From Protea cynaroides (Eukaryota; Streptophyta; Magnoliopsida; Proteales; Proteaceae): a stretch of DNA of 64,000 nucleotides. A program made the position numbers and the translations under genes. The notes under the pieces are model-generated. The model was given only the letters and a program-made list of their open reading frames with translations, had not been told where the DNA came from and searched no databases. The stretch spans positions 51,040,914 through 51,104,913 of the forward strand of contig CM053267.1 of assembly GCA_028583415.1 (NCBI GenBank), given 5' to 3'. Positions 23,481 to 36,493 of this stretch are shown here, piece by piece (the first letter of the stretch is position 1; each line of letters begins with the position of its first letter).

Positions 23481-23779
23481 TAGCCTGGAGCACATTAGAT
23501 CTCATCTTTGGTCTACCCTATTGATCAGGAAATTCCGTTCCCTCTCTTTGAATAATGAGAAATGTGAGGGCAACTCTTCGGATTCTAATATTTTCCTGGC
23601 CAATGGGATAGAAATGCCTGTGATGGGATAACACTGTCATAGTTGAAGTTTCATGGTCTCCTGATGACTCTAGAATCTGGAATTGATCTTTATTGACAAG
23701 CAATGAGTAATGCTTATCATTCGTCATTCCCGACGAGCGATCCTAACTTGTAGCACTGGGCTATGATGGACATGGATCG

Positions 23780-24270
23780 GGCTCTAATTGATAGAGCCAG
23801 AGATTGATTTTGAATCGGTCTCCGATTGATAGAGACAAGATTGACTTTGAATTGATCTCGATTGATAGAACAAGAGACAAGATTGATTTTGAATTGGTCT
23901 CGATTGATAGAGATCAAGATTGATTTTGAATTGGTCTCTGATTGATAGAGATCAAGATTGATTTTGAATTGGTCTCTGGATTGATAGAGATCAAGATTGA
24001 TTTTGAATTGGTCTCTGATTGATAGAGATCAAGATTGATTTTGAATTGGTCTCTGATTGATAGAGATCAAGATTGATTTTGAATTGGTCTCTGATTGATA
24101 GAGATCAAGATTGATTTTGAATTGGTCTCTGATTGATAGAGATCAAGATTGATTTTGAATTGGTCTCTGATTGATAGAGATCAAGATTGTATTTGAATTG
24201 ATCTCTGATTGATAGAGATCAAGATTGACTTTGAATTGATCTCTGATTGATAGAGATCAAGATTGACAGT
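23780..24270 (-). repeat. 38-bp tandem repeat in LARD interior
   Basis: About twelve copies of a unit containing GATTGATAGAGATCAAGATT followed by GATTTTGAATTGGTCTCT. The central copies are nearly identical and the edge copies diverge. They are strictly head-to-tail with no spacers. Confidence 0.9.
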
Positions 24271-24424
24271 CAAGGACTGGGCTCTAGTTGCTAGAGGCAA
24301 GGATTGCTTGAGTTGGGCTCCGATTGATAGAGGCCAAGGAAGATAATCATGGATTGGACTCTAATTGCTAGAGATGATGGAATGACTGAAATTCTCTTTG
24401 ATTCCTTTATGAAGTGGAACATGG

Positions 24425-25600
24425 ACCAAAGGTAATGATTGAACAGGCCTAGAGGCTAACTCATGCTCACATTGAGTTCATATGAATGGAACATTTCTTA
24501 GTTCCGACAGGAATCAGAACCTGAACCACAGTTGATGGTTGGATAAGTCTAGTGGCTAAATGAATTCAGATGAATGGAACTCTTCTAGTTTTGACATGAA
24601 CTGGAACCCTAACCAAAGTTGATGGTTGGATAAGCCTAGTGGCTAATTGAATTCAGATGAATGGAATTTTTCCTAGTTCCGACATGAATCAGAACCTAAA
24701 CAGGAGGTGAAGGGTGAAAAAGCCTAGGGGCCGAATGCCTTCTTCATTTTAGCATGATCTGGGAGTGATGATTGAACCTGCCTAAAGGTTAAACCCTTAT
24801 TTAATTCTGAGATGAACCAGAAATGGTGGTTGAATCTAGGACTGAATATTTCTTTGATTCTGAGATGAACTGGATGTGATTGAATCTGCCTAGAGGCTGA
24901 ATCTTTCCTTCATTCTGGATGGACCGAAATGATGATTGGACCTACCTAGGGGCTGAATCTTTCCTTCAGTTCTGAGATGAACCAGAAATGGTGGTTGGAC
25001 CTGCCTAGGGGCTGAATATTTTTTTTATTCTAAGATGAACTGGATGTAATTGAATCTGCCTAGGGGCTGAATCTTTCCTTAATTCTGGATGAACCAAAAT
25101 GATGATTGGACCTGCCTAGGGGCTGAACCTTTCTTCAGTTCTGAGACGAACCAGAAATGGTGGTTGGACCTGCCTAGGGGCTGAATATTTGTTTGATTCT
25201 GAGATGAACTGAATGTGATTGAATCTGCCTAGGGGCTGAAATCTTTCCTTAATTCAAAGGTGAATAGGGAATATTGATTGGATTTGCCTAGGGGCTGAAT
25301 CTTTCCTTGATGCAGAGATGAATCATGAAATATGATTGGATTTGCCTAGGGGCTGAATCTTACCTTAATTCAAAGGTGAATAGGGAATATTGATTGGATT
25401 TGCCTAGGGGCTGAATCTTTCCTTAATTCAGAGATGAATTGAGAACTTTGATTGGATTTGCCTAGGGGCTAAATCTTTCCTTAATTCTGAGATGAATCGA
25501 AGACTATAATTGGATTGCCTAGGGGCTGATCTTTCCTTAATTCAGAGATGAATCGAGAACGGTGATTGGATTTTCCTAGGGGCTGGATCTTTCCTTCTTT
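24425..25600 (-). repeat. about 60-bp degenerate tandem repeat in LARD interior
   Basis: About 18 units anchored on GCCTAGGGGCTGAATCTTTCC with AGATGAATCGAGAA-like sequence between. Divergence rises toward the 24425 end. Confidence 0.8.
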
Positions 25601-26822
25601 CTTATAAAATTTGATGTTCAATCAAGATCTAGATTCATGACTTCCATTGATTCATCTGGAAAGATAATATGGATGGATCTCGAGATGGGAGATCAAGACA
25701 ATTCCCTAATTGTAGGGGCCTCTCACCCTAAAAGGGTGGATATGGTTGCAGTTTGATTCTCTTTTCCAAAGGCATTGAAATCCAATGGAGGAATATTGAG
25801 ATTCAAGACATCTAGGGGAGTGGAAGAAGTCACATGCACAATCAAGGATGACTCAACCAAACAAGAGTTAGATCCCTCATAAGGGCAATTGGGTAAACAT
25901 TATCCAAGTCAATTTAATTGAATTTGATTAAGCCATGTGTTCAGTCTTGGGACCTCATGATTCCAAAATGGATAATCAGTGGTACCAAGGTCTGGCCAAT
26001 TGGATTACCGAATTCGATGAAATTGAAATTGATATATTAATCCGTCGTCCTTATTAGGGATGGTTAGCAAAAGCGGTTCATAGATGAACAAACTAGTAAA
26101 TTTCTTCTTGACCATGGTATCTATGTCTTGACAGGGATTTTCTGTTCGTTTTTTGAAATCGACGTGTTAACATTGAGAGATTCGACACATCGAGCTTACT
26201 TAATGGAGGGTGTATAGTGACCGTCTACTATGATGTAGAACAGGTGTATACATACCTCATACTCCCAATGGGTGAGAGTTCAAGATGCTCATCGTGTAGA
26301 ATCTAACATGTTGACCAATCGAGGACAAAAACGGGCAGAACTTTGACGTCTCGAACATGGATGTCATGGTTAAGCCGATTTTCTTTGGGTCGGTTCAGGG
26401 GATGAACCAAAAAATAACAAACATTGGGCTCCAATCCGGGTTAGGACAGAAAAGGCCACCTTGACAAGGATGGGGTAACCTATCACCAAATGCTCGATGA
26501 ATAATGGGCCCCCAATCCCTTTATATACTATGTTGCAAGGATCCAAGCGACGTGGAGTAGCATAACGCATTCCCGGGGCGGACCCAAGAAACGCTCGTTA
26601 GAGGCTGCTCACCGGTCGTGGTCTCACAAAGTACAGGCCAAGGCTGTGTGTTTCGCCTAGCGGGCTGCCCCATATGCATGGGACCCGGTTCGGCTACTCG
26701 CACGAATGTGTGACTGAACCCATTCCCCCCAAAGCAATAATATACAAGCATAAATATAGTATCCTAAAATCTAGCATCCAATTCACATAAGGAAAGTTTT
26801 CATTTAGGAGTTTGACATTTAT
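25601..26822 (-). other. LARD interior, leader side after the primer site
   Basis: Non-coding sequence with no tandem structure. Short minus-strand frames of 61-76 codons overlap one another and carry no motif. In element orientation this is where an autonomous relative would place its first ORF. Confidence 0.5.
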
Positions 26823-26841
26823 ATCCCCAGTGAAGTCGCCA
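26823..26841 (-). promoter_or_regulatory. LARD primer binding site, tRNA-Arg type
   Basis: Minus-strand TGGCGACTTCACTGGGGAT starts one base after the 5' LTR. It matches the complement of the 3' end of plant tRNA-Arg(ACG), as I recall it, at 17 of 19 positions. Tat/Ogre elements are known to use tRNA-Arg. This fixes the element as minus-strand. Confidence 0.75.
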
Positions 26842-27304
26842 CTGTGAGGACAAAGATGGAAATCTTTAGAAGTCGCCACCTAGATTTAGGTCTAGGACCT
26901 TAGAAATGTGAAATCTCACCCCAAGGTAAGACTTCGATTGACTCATGACCCTTAGATTGGAATTCTGGTTCATCAGAGATTGGGTAAGCGTCAGGTTACG
27001 GTTATGGGAAGGGGTTAGGCACCCAAACCGCCCGATCGAAATCGGTCTCCTATACCTTTCCTATGCTAGACTCTATTTGCTAAGCCAAACCAAACCAAGG
27101 GGTTTGATATCATTGAACCGAATCTGTATCCATCAGATTGCCTACGTATCACGGAATTATTTCGAAAATCAGGTTCACCATCGTAGTTCAGGTGTGATTA
27201 AAGTTTATGGATGTGATTTATGCTTGTGCATGATTAAGTTCTTTGTTTAAGTTGAAATTTATGCTTGAATGGTTGAGAAATCCTATGGGTTAGGATCTGG
27301 ATAG

Positions 27305-27770
27305 TCCATGTGGACTGATAGATAGTCCTAGTGGATCTAAGAATAACCCTATTTGGGTTGAAATATGGATAACCCTATCTGGGTTGAAATGGGAATGGAT
27401 ATCCTAGTGGATCTATGGATAGTCCGAGTGGACTAAGGTAAATATCCTAGTGGATCTATGGATAGTCCAAGTGGACTAAGGTTTGGATAACCCTTTTTGG
27501 GTTAAAATATGGGGGGTATCCTAGTGGATCTATGGATAGTCCGAGTGGACTAAAGTATGGGTAAATATCCTAGTGGATCTATGGATAGTCCGAGTGGACT
27601 AAGCTGTGGATCCGAATTTGGATTTCTCCCAAATAGCCTACGTATCCTAGGGTTTGCCCTAGGAATCAGAATCCGCGTAGTTCGGGATGGATAACCTGTT
27701 CTAGGTTAATGATTGAGAACCTATTCTAGGTTTAGGGTTTAGAACCTATTCTAGGTTTAGGGTTTGCCGA
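27305..27770 (-). repeat. chain of short inverted repeats (5' LTR copy)
   Basis: Same set of short inverted repeats as 13528-13990, including TCCTAGGGTTTGCCCTAGGA near 27647. Arms are unchanged between the two LTRs. Confidence 0.8.
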
Positions 27771-28176
27771 GGGGCAAATCGTCCTAAATTACCCTTTTCA
27801 TTCTGAATTCTAATTTTGGAAGGTTTGGCAAAGAATTCTCTTTCTTTATTAAGGTTTTATTATTCCCATTATGCCCTTCCCAAGAATGTGGGTGCCTAAA
27901 TGCACGTCCCCACACCTACATTGTCTTCTAGATGTGTGCATATATGGCAGTTTGACTAGGGTGTTGCATAAAATAAATTATTGCCAAAAAATAGAATATT
28001 CTATCTAAATATGGCACATAAAACATTTATGACAAGAAATTCAAATACAGTAAGATTGTTTAAAAATCTTTCAAATATGGCATGTATTGCAAATAAGGCA
28101 AGAGCCTATATGGCATGATCTAGTAGGCTATCTTCTAAGCATGGCAAGACCCTAATTGCCATTATCTTTCCATATT

Positions 28177-28850
28177 TAGGATTTTCTACCCTAATTGCTA
28201 TTTTCTTTTCATTTTAGGATTTTCTACCCTAATTGCTACTTTCTTTCCATTTTGGGGTTTTCTACCCTAATTGTAATTTTATTTCCATTTTTTAGGGTTT
28301 TCAACCCTAACTGTTACTTTCTTTCCATTTTAGGGTTTTCTACCCTAATTGTTATTTTCTTTCCATTTTAGGGTTTTCTACCCTAATTATTTTCTTTCCA
28401 ATTTAGGGTTTTCTACCCTAATTGCTATTTTCTTTCCATCTTAGGGTTTTCTACCCTAAATGTTACTTTCTTTCCATTTTAGGGTTTTATACCCTAATTA
28501 TTATTTTATTTCTATTTTTAGGGTTTTCTACCCTAATTGTTACATTCTTTCCATTTTAGGGTTTTCTACCCTAATTGTTATTTTATTTTCATTTTTTAGG
28601 GTTTTCTACCCTAATTGTTACATTCTTTCCATTTTAGGGTTTTCTACCCTAATTATTATTTTCTTTCCATCTTAGGGTTTTCTACCCTAAATGTTACTTT
28701 CTTTCCATTTTAGGGTTTTATACCCTAATTATTATTTTATTTCTATTTTTAGGGTTTTCTACCCTAATTGTTACATTCTTTCCATCTTAGGGTTTTGTAA
28801 CCTAAATGTTATTTTGTTTCCATTTTTTAGGGTTTTCTACCCTAATTGTG
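28177..28850 (-). repeat. telo-box inverted-repeat array (5' LTR copy)
   Basis: Same roughly 18-unit array as 14400-15075, differing by a single inserted A near 28309. Confidence 0.85.
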
Positions 28851-30341
28851 ACAATAAGCATTTAATATAGCATGTGAGCAAGTGTAGCAGACAAATATGG
28901 CAATAAACATGTGTATCATTCCAATCATGGCAATGTGATTATTTCAATTATGGCAATGTGATCATTCCAATTATGGCAGTGTATGCATACGAGCATCCGA
29001 ACATAGCATAGCATCAAATATGGCATGTGAGAAACAACCAAAGCATATGAGAATCAATCAAAACATGATGGAACACGCAGCAAGATGACAGCTTTGTCAG
29101 GCTGGACCAAAATGGGCACATAGGGCACTGTACTTACTCAAAAAATTCTTAAAATATATCCCTGGAAAGAAAACTCAGAGGCCAACATTTTGTCTCAAGG
29201 AAGCTATTCCTAAAAGAGACCATAGGCAGGTCGAAAACATTCCCCAAGTACAGGCAAATACACTGGTCAGGTCTGTTCCAGATTTTTGACCAGTTGCACC
29301 ATAAATTCCAAATAAAATTCTATTCTTAATGAAAATTAAATACAGACATATGTCTATGTAGATAACTATCTGATCTAAAATTTCATTAAGAAAAACAAGT
29401 TAAAACAGTATATTTTCTTTGTGAAAAATGACTTTTTTCAATCATGCAAATCAGCACATCATGACAGATCTGAAATCAAAGCTTTATGCACTTAAAAATT
29501 GATATCAATTCAACGAAAAATGGAAAAAATATGAAACCAGTGCCATTTTTTAGAAGACTTTCATGTCTAAAAAGTTCATGTTAAGTGGATTTTCTGATTA
29601 TGGCCATAAAGTCTTTGTCTAGAGACTTTCCGATGGAGGATTGCATTACATCCGAGAAAAATAGCAATGTCAAAGACAAATTGTTTGATATATTTCCCCA
29701 ATTCCAAATGGAACGAAATTTTTAGGGTAGTCTTCTATCATATCAGAGAGACTCCCATAAAATTTTGGGCTTCAAAATCTTAGAAAAAATACATATGATG
29801 TACGTCCTAAGTTTGAACCCTAAATCTGGAATTTTCAGATCAGAAAATCACTTTATGAAATTTACAAAAAACATCAAACATCATTGTATATCAATCAAAA
29901 ATTCATCATTGAATAGCTTAGACAAATTATCATTCATGAAAAATGTTAGACATAGGCATCCTAACATTAACAAGCATGTAATAGAGCATTCATGATTGAG
30001 ATTTCATGAAAATTAGCCTTTTTCAAGCAAAATTGGCATTCGGGCATTATAACGACCTCTAAATTTGTTTAGAGTACTAACCTTGGGCTCAAATCGAGCG
30101 AAACCGTTGATGAAGGGTGATTGGGGGTTGTATCAATCCCCTTTAAATGTGAATCCTCCTTTTCCTCTCTTCTGCTTCTTTCTCTCTTCTCTTTCTCTCT
30201 TTTCTTCTTCTCTTTTCTTTCTTTTCTCTTTTCTCTCTCTTTCTTTCTTCCTCTCTCACATTTTCTCTCTCTCACTCACCTTTCTCTCTCTCACCCACGT
30301 TTCCCTCTCTCTCTGCTCTGGAAAAAAGGATCCTCCTCTTG

Positions 30342-30351
30342 CCTATTTATA
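30342..30351 (-). promoter_or_regulatory. TATA box of LARD 5' LTR
   Basis: Minus-strand TATAAATAGG, same position as in the left LTR. It is the likely promoter core for the element's RNA. Confidence 0.55.
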
Positions 30352-30491
30352 ATTTTTCACTCATTTTCTAAAAGATCCTTTTTTCTAAAAAATATTTTTT
30401 TTCCTTTTTCTTTCCTTCCTTTTTTTCTTTCTTTCTTTCTCCTCTCTCTCTTTCACGTTTTCTTTCTAGAAAACGTGAAGGGGAATCTTTT

Positions 30492-30522
<31 letters not shown>

Positions 30523-30981
30523 TTATTCCTCTCTTAAAACCGTGGCTCCTAAAAAAACCTAATTTTTCTCTTTCTTCTTTCCTTTTTTTTTCTCCAAAGA
30601 AATCCTTTGGATTCTCTTAGAAAAAGGTCACGTTTTTTCTCTCTCCCTCTTTCCTTTTTTTTTCTCAAAATCTTTTGGATTATCTCCAAAATCGAAATCC
30701 TCATTCTCTTCCACGTTTTTTTCTCTCCCCTCTTTCCTTTTTTTCTCAAAATCTTTTGGATTATCTCCAAAATCGAAATCCTCATTCTCTTCCACGTTTT
30801 TTCTCTCCCCTCTTTCTTTTTTTTCTCAAAATCTTTTGGATTATCTCCACAATTGAAATCTCCATTCTTTTCCACGTTTTTTCTCTCCCCTTTTTCTTCT
30901 CAAAAATCTTTTGGATTATGATTTACACATATATATTACACATATATATTTAATAACATACATCACAACATACATACATAT

Positions 30982-31109
<128 letters not shown>

Positions 31110-31974
31110 ATATATAGAGACTGACTTAGGTTGACAACTGATTTGAATTGAGTTGACTGGACTGATTGGAATTCACTGGGTTTCCTCTCCTTGTCATTTC
31201 ACGGGTCATTTCCACTGTCATCCCGCATGGAATTTTCCGATGGCCTCTATTCCAAATTTTTTGCGTTCATTTTGTAGAACATAAAAAATGAGAAATATAG
31301 GAACTTGAACCACCTCATTTGGAAGTAAAATGGTCAACTTATGAATTTTTGAAGTTTAAACGGACCAATTACCGATAATTTGGTTGACCATTCTGCATGA
31401 GATCCTTCGGAGGCTTCTACCGGAAATATTTTACGTCCACTTTGTAGAGCACTAAAAATGGAACATAATGAGACTGGAATCACCTGAATCCGATGTAGAA
31501 CGGAAAAGATATGCAGCTTCGAAGTTCTGATGATAATTTTGCATGCAAGCTTGCATGGGACCCACTGGAGACTTCTACCCGGGATTTTTTTGCGTCCACT
31601 TTGTAGAACATCATGAATGAAGAATAATGGTCTTGAAATCATCTGAATCCGATGTCAGATGATCAAGATATGATGATTTGAAATTCAAGCAATCCGACTT
31701 AGGATAATTTGCATGAAGGCTTTATAATAATTTCAGAAACCTCCCTTATATGTATCATCCGACTAAAATGATCATATCTTCCTCATTTGATATCAGAATT
31801 GAGCAATTCTGGTCTCGTTTCGAAGATAATTCTATGACCTATGCATCCATGCAGATAATAGCCCATGACCCTGTTGTGAGGATCAGTGGAGAATCACAAA
31901 TCTTTGGGTTAAAGGTCTGAAACCTGCCATATTGGTTCACTTATGCCGAGGGTGGCAAAAATGGGGTGCTTACA

Positions 31975-31979
31975 CACCA
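31975..31979. repeat. target site duplication CACCA (right)
   Basis: Partner of 13061-13065. The gag-pro frame resumes at the next base. Confidence 0.9.
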
Positions 31980-32870
31980 GCGCATCGGGACATAGGTGTC
32001 ATACTGTGTCAGCTCGACCGTACCCCCCAACAGACACATGAGGAGAATCAAGTACCCAACTCCCTGGCGACCAGGGGGAGAACAAAGCAAAGGACCGACC
32101 CAAGGGTGTCTAAGAAGCGCGAAGATCAGACCTGGCCTCCCCCTCCACTGTACGTCATTGATCCACCCACAAATGAGGATATACCTTACGAGTGCGTCTA
32201 TACGATCAGACGCACGGGACCACGGTACCATCCAGCAGCTAATTCAGCCTTTCCCCGAGCATCAAAAGTTGCAGCGGAATACGGAAACAGCCCGTCCGCC
32301 AGTCGACCATTAATAGCCGCAGCAATCACCTCGGCCGCGAAGCAATGTGGAGATTTTGACCGACCCTCAATGGCCGAAGCGGCCACCTCGACCTCTGAAT
32401 GCCAAAAAGATTATGCCAAGTCGACCCCGGTGAACGACGACAGTTACGATTCTTCCACCCAGGGCCGGAAAACTTTGACAATAACGGGTGGATCAGCTGT
32501 CGGCAACACCTCAACAAGAGCAAGAAAGGCCTATGCCAGAAGTGTCAAGTCAACGGAGTGGCCAGGAAAGCGGGCTCGCACCGGGGATTTCCTCACATTC
32601 AGCGACGAAGATCTGTGTGGGTTAGAGCTTCCCCATGAAGACGCCATCGTCATCACCCTACGGATTGAAAATAGCGATGTGCATAAAATCATGGTCGACA
32701 CGGGCAGTTCCGCAGACATCATTTATTGGCAAGCTTTCAAGCGCATGGAAATCCCCTTTGATCGATTGCTGCCAGTGGACTACCCCTTGATCAGTTTCTC
32801 AGGGGATCTAGTAAGTGTCAAAGGATCCATAAGGCTGCCGATAAGATCCGGCACTTACCCCCGCGAGTGA
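31980..32870 (+). pseudogene. gypsy gag tail and aspartic protease
   Basis: Continues the gag frame after the nested insertion. The first about 160 codons form a low-complexity linker rich in Pro, Ser, Thr and Arg. The block NTSTRARKAYARSV (near 32505) is the usual Tat sequence ahead of protease. The catalytic motif VDTGSSADII lies near 32694-32723, the single active-site Asp of a retroviral-type aspartic protease that cleaves the polyprotein. The frame ends in TGA (32868-32870) inside the protease, where the family continues without a stop. The next codons carry on in the same frame with the protease end (FLVVDVPSSYNGLLGRP). Note the 5' limit is the insertion junction, not a start codon. Confidence 0.8.
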
Positions 32871-34157
32871 AGAGTCACGATGAATTTTTTGGTAGTTGAC
32901 GTCCCCTCCTCATACAACGGTCTCTTAGGGAGACCAGACATGATCGCACTACGATCAGTACCATCTCCATATCATCTAGTGCTCAAATTCCCGACTTCGC
33001 GTGGGGTAAGGGAATGCAGGTCAAATCAGCTGGTCTCTCGTAAATGTTACTCGGCGGAACTCACTGATCACAAAAAACCTGCGAAGGCCCTGCAGATACA
33101 AATCGAGGATTTACGAGACGATCCCAAGAAGCAGAGGGGTGGGCCAGCAGAAGACCTCATCCAAGTCCCCCTAGCTGAGGACAGCCCTGACCGAACGGTG
33201 CGGATAGGGTCCACCCTTAAGGAACCGCAGCGAGGCGCACTCGTAAAGTTTTTACAAGCTAATGCCGACGTCTTCGCCTGGTCAGCGGCTGACATGCCAG
33301 GAATTCCCAGGGAAGTGGCACAGCACCGCCTCAATGTGGATCCCACTAGACGGCCAGTACGACAAAAAAGACGATCCTTTGCGGCACCCCGTCAACAAAT
33401 CATCGATGCCGAAGTAAGAAAGCTGCTGGACGCCGGATTAATCAGGGAGCTGCACTACCCAGAATGGCTAGCCAATGTGGTCATGGTTCCCAAGACCGGT
33501 GATAAATGGCGCATCTGCATCGACTTCACCGACCTTAACAAGGCCTGCCCTAAGGACAGCTTTCCGCTGCCCAGGATCGACCAGCTCATTGATGCCACAG
33601 CCGGACACGCCCAGTTAAGCTTTATGGATGCCTATTTCGGATACAATCAAATCAGGATGCACCAGGCCGACGCCGAGAAAACGGCCTTTGTTACCAGCCA
33701 GGGCCTTTTTTGTTATGATGTAATGGCCTTCGGCCTCAAAAATGCCGGAGCCACCTATCAGAGGTTGGTCAACAAGATATTTGCCAAGCAAATTGGGCGC
33801 AACATGGAGGTGTACGTTGACGACATGCTGGTAAAAAGTTTAACCGAGAACGATCATGTTCGTGACCTAGAAGAGGCATTCAGTGTACTCCGAAGGCACA
33901 GAATGCGCCTTAATCCCGCAAAATGTGCATTCGGGGTCACTTTGGGAAAATTCCTAGGATTCATGGTTTCGAATCGAGGAATCGAGGCAAATCCAGAAAA
34001 AATTACGGCTATTCTTGAGATGCCAGCACCCACCCGGATCAAACAGGTACAGGAGCTCACCGGACGAGTAGCCGCACTCAGCCGGTTCATGTCACGTTCT
34101 GCGGACAAATGTCTGCCATTCTTTCAAACCCTGAAAGGCAACAAGACCTTCCAGTAG
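32871..34157 (+). pseudogene. gypsy protease end and reverse transcriptase
   Basis: Same frame as the protease, with no frameshift. The protease end SSYNGLLGRP is at about 32910-32940. RT motifs follow in order: the LHYPEWLANVVMVPK block (about 33453-33493) with KWRICIDFTDLNKACPKD (about 33505), then SFMDAYFGYNQI (about 33622), FCYDVMAFGLKNAGATYQ (about 33708) and the catalytic YVDDMLVK (33813-33836). The thumb/connection FLGFMVSNRGIEANPEKI is near 33953. The enzyme copies element RNA into DNA. The catalytic YVDD is intact. Translation stops at TAG 34155-34157, where the family has Trp at the start of the connection to RNase H. Confidence 0.85.
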
Positions 34158-34580
34158 ACGACCGAGTGCCAACAGGCGTTCGAAGAATTAAAAAATTACC
34201 TGGCATCTCCCCTGTTGTTGGTAAAACCTAAAGTGGGAGATACTTTGGAGTTATACTTGGTAGTTTCTTCAAAAGCGGTCAGCGCGGTGCTGGTCAAGGA
34301 CATAGAGGGTGTTCAGCATCCCGTTTACTATGTCAGCAAAGTCCTATTGGAGGCCGAAACCAGATACAAGTTCATTGAGAAGGTCGCGCTGGCATTAGTC
34401 ACATCCGCGCGGAAGCTACGCCCATACTTCTAGGCGCACTCCATCACCATCCTGACTGATCAACCTCTGAAGAAGATCCTGTCCAGGCCAGACACTTCTG
34501 GTAGAGTTATTCATTGGGCCGTCGAGTTAGGAGAATTCCATCTTCAATTTAAACCACGAACAGCCATCAAAGCCCAGGCA
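34158..34580 (+). pseudogene. gypsy RNase H (first, RT-linked)
   Basis: Same frame. It contains the connection CQQAFEELKNYLASPLLL, then the RNase H block LYLVVSSKAVSAVLV and HPVYYVSKVLLEAETRY (about 34318-34370), and ITILTDQPLKKIL (about 34443-34480). The usual catalytic Asp of the first block reads as Ser/Val, as is common in Tat elements, where this first RNase H is degenerate and the second does the work (family knowledge). A TAG at 34431-34433 interrupts it after RPYF. Confidence 0.75.
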
Positions 34581-35579
34581 TTGGCAGACTTCCTAATCGA
34601 GGCATCACCTGAACAAGATCCAGCTATAGACAACTCACCCCCTAAAGAGCAAACACCGCCGTGGACCTTGTTTGTTGACGGAGCATCAAACAAAACCCAG
34701 TGCGGTGCAGGATTCATTCTGACCAGCCCCGATGGTTTTCAAATCCGATGCGCTATCCGGTTCACGTTCCAAGTCTCCAACAATGCGGCCGAATATGAGG
34801 CTCTCATCGCCGGACTTTGTCTGGCCAAAGCAGTCATGGCAAGGAGAGTAGAGGCGTCCAGCGACTCCCAGCTAGTGGTACGTCAAGTTAATGGAGACTA
34901 CGAGGCAAAGAAGCCAAGTATGTTTGCCTACCTCAAGAAGGTCCAAGAGGCCGCATCTGCGTTCGAATACTTCATTCTGCGTCATGTTCTTCGGGACCAG
35001 AATACCTTGGCGGATTCGTTATCCAAACTCGCCACCGCGGACTTAAAAGATCTGGATCATTCGGTATACACTGAAGTTCTGCACCAATCTTCCGTAGACC
35101 CCTCAACCAAGGCCACACTCTCCGCGGCGTCTGAACCATCATGGATTGACCCGATAATTTCCTTTCTCCAAAGTGGCAAACTTCCAGAAGACAAGAAAGA
35201 AGCTCGGCGCATCCAGTCTAAAGCCAGCCATTACGTCGTCGAGGAGGGTGTCCTCTACAAGAAGGCCTTTACATTCCCACTACTTCGATGCTTACGTCCT
35301 TCCGAAGCAGCGCAAGCTGTCAAAGAAGTCCACGAGGACATATGTGGCGCGCACCAAGGGGGTAGAGTTCTCGCTCACAAGATATTACGTCAGGGATATT
35401 ACTGGCCTAAGATGCGGCAAGATTGTATCACCTACGTCAAAAGGTGCCCCAAGTGTCAGATTTACGCACCAGTGTCTCACCTGCCAGCCGCACCCCTTCG
35501 CCCTATCGAGGCAGCTCCCATTCCCTTCACTACATGGGGAATGAACATCATTGGCCCTTTTCCACCAGCATGCTATTAG
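34581..35579 (+). pseudogene. gypsy second (plant-type) RNase H and integrase zinc finger
   Basis: Same frame. An additional RNase H follows the first: WTLFVDGASNKTQCGAGFIL (about 34663) has the first catalytic Asp, NNAAEYEALIAGL (about 34779) has the Glu, and ASSDSQLVVRQVNG (about 34855) and DSLSKLA (about 35014) complete the site. It removes RNA from the RNA:DNA hybrid. A second RNase H of this kind is diagnostic of the Tat lineage. The integrase zinc finger then appears, with the His pair in HEDICGAHQGG (about 35332) and the Cys pair in CPKC (about 35445). TAG at 35577-35579 interrupts just before the integrase core. Confidence 0.85.
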
Positions 35580-36377
35580 CGAAAATTCGTGGTCGTAACC
35601 GTGGATTATTTCACAAAATGGGCGGAAGCGGAGGCACTATCTAGCATTTCGGAAAGTGCCATTAGGGCCTTCTTCATCAAATCTGTGGTCTATCGATACG
35701 ACATCCCAAGAGTTCTCATCACGGATAACGACAAGCAGTTTGATAACGCAGCCTTCGCGGCATTCTGCGCAGAGCATCGTATTGAGCACCGGCGTGGCGC
35801 GATAAAGCACCCGCAGACTAGCGGACAGACGGAGGCCACCAATAAGATTCTGGTTAAAGGCATCAAATCGCGACTCGATGGCGCAAAAGGTCGGTGGCTA
35901 GACGAATTGCCGCACATACTTTGGGCAGATCGGACCACCCCTAAGACAGCGACCGGAGAATCTCCCTTCCAGCTGGCCTTCGGTACGGACGCCGTAATCC
36001 CTTTAGAGGTTAGAATTGCATCCAATCGAATAGCCAACTATAACCCAGCCACAAACGACCAAGGATTACGTGCCAACTTAGATCTCATAGAGGAAGTGAG
36101 GGATCAAGCCCAGATACGAATTGCGGCTAATCAACAGCAAGTGACGAGACATTACAACAAGAAGGTGCACCCCCGGTCGTTCAAGGAAGGGGACCTTGTA
36201 CTCAGAAGGACCATTGTCTCTGACCTTACTCATCAAGGGAAGCTGTCGCCCAATTGGGAAGGCCCCTATCAGATCACACAAGCATTGCAAATAGGATCCT
36301 ACCGCTTGATGGATATGGAGGGTCAAGCCCTGCCAAGAGCATGGAATGCAGAACACCTTCGGCCATTTTATCAGTGA
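35580..36377 (+). pseudogene. gypsy integrase core and C-terminus
   Basis: Same frame. The DDE core is complete: Asp in VTVDYFTKWAEAE (about 35592), Asp in LITDNDKQFDN (about 35715), Glu in HPQTSGQTEATNKIL (about 35810). The C-terminal part has FKEGDLVLRR (about 36181) and the GPY/F block GKLSPNWEGPYQI (about 36238). The frame ends LRPFYQ with a natural TGA at 36375-36377. No chromodomain follows, unlike chromoviruses. The enzyme inserts the DNA copy into the genome and makes the 5-bp duplication. Catalytic residues are intact but upstream stops prevent normal expression. Confidence 0.85.
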
Positions 36378-36493
36378 ATATTCCCCGACTGTACATGCGC
36401 CAGTTCGGCGCACCAAGGGACATTAATGAGCTTTTATCATAGCAATGCCCCATCTCTCCAACGCATTCAACAAAAAGGACGCGCCAACCCTGG

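Noticed and set aside
23780..24270. CRISPR-like look of 38-bp repeats
   Set aside because: Units are head-to-tail without spacers, in a plant retrotransposon. It is an ordinary tandem array.
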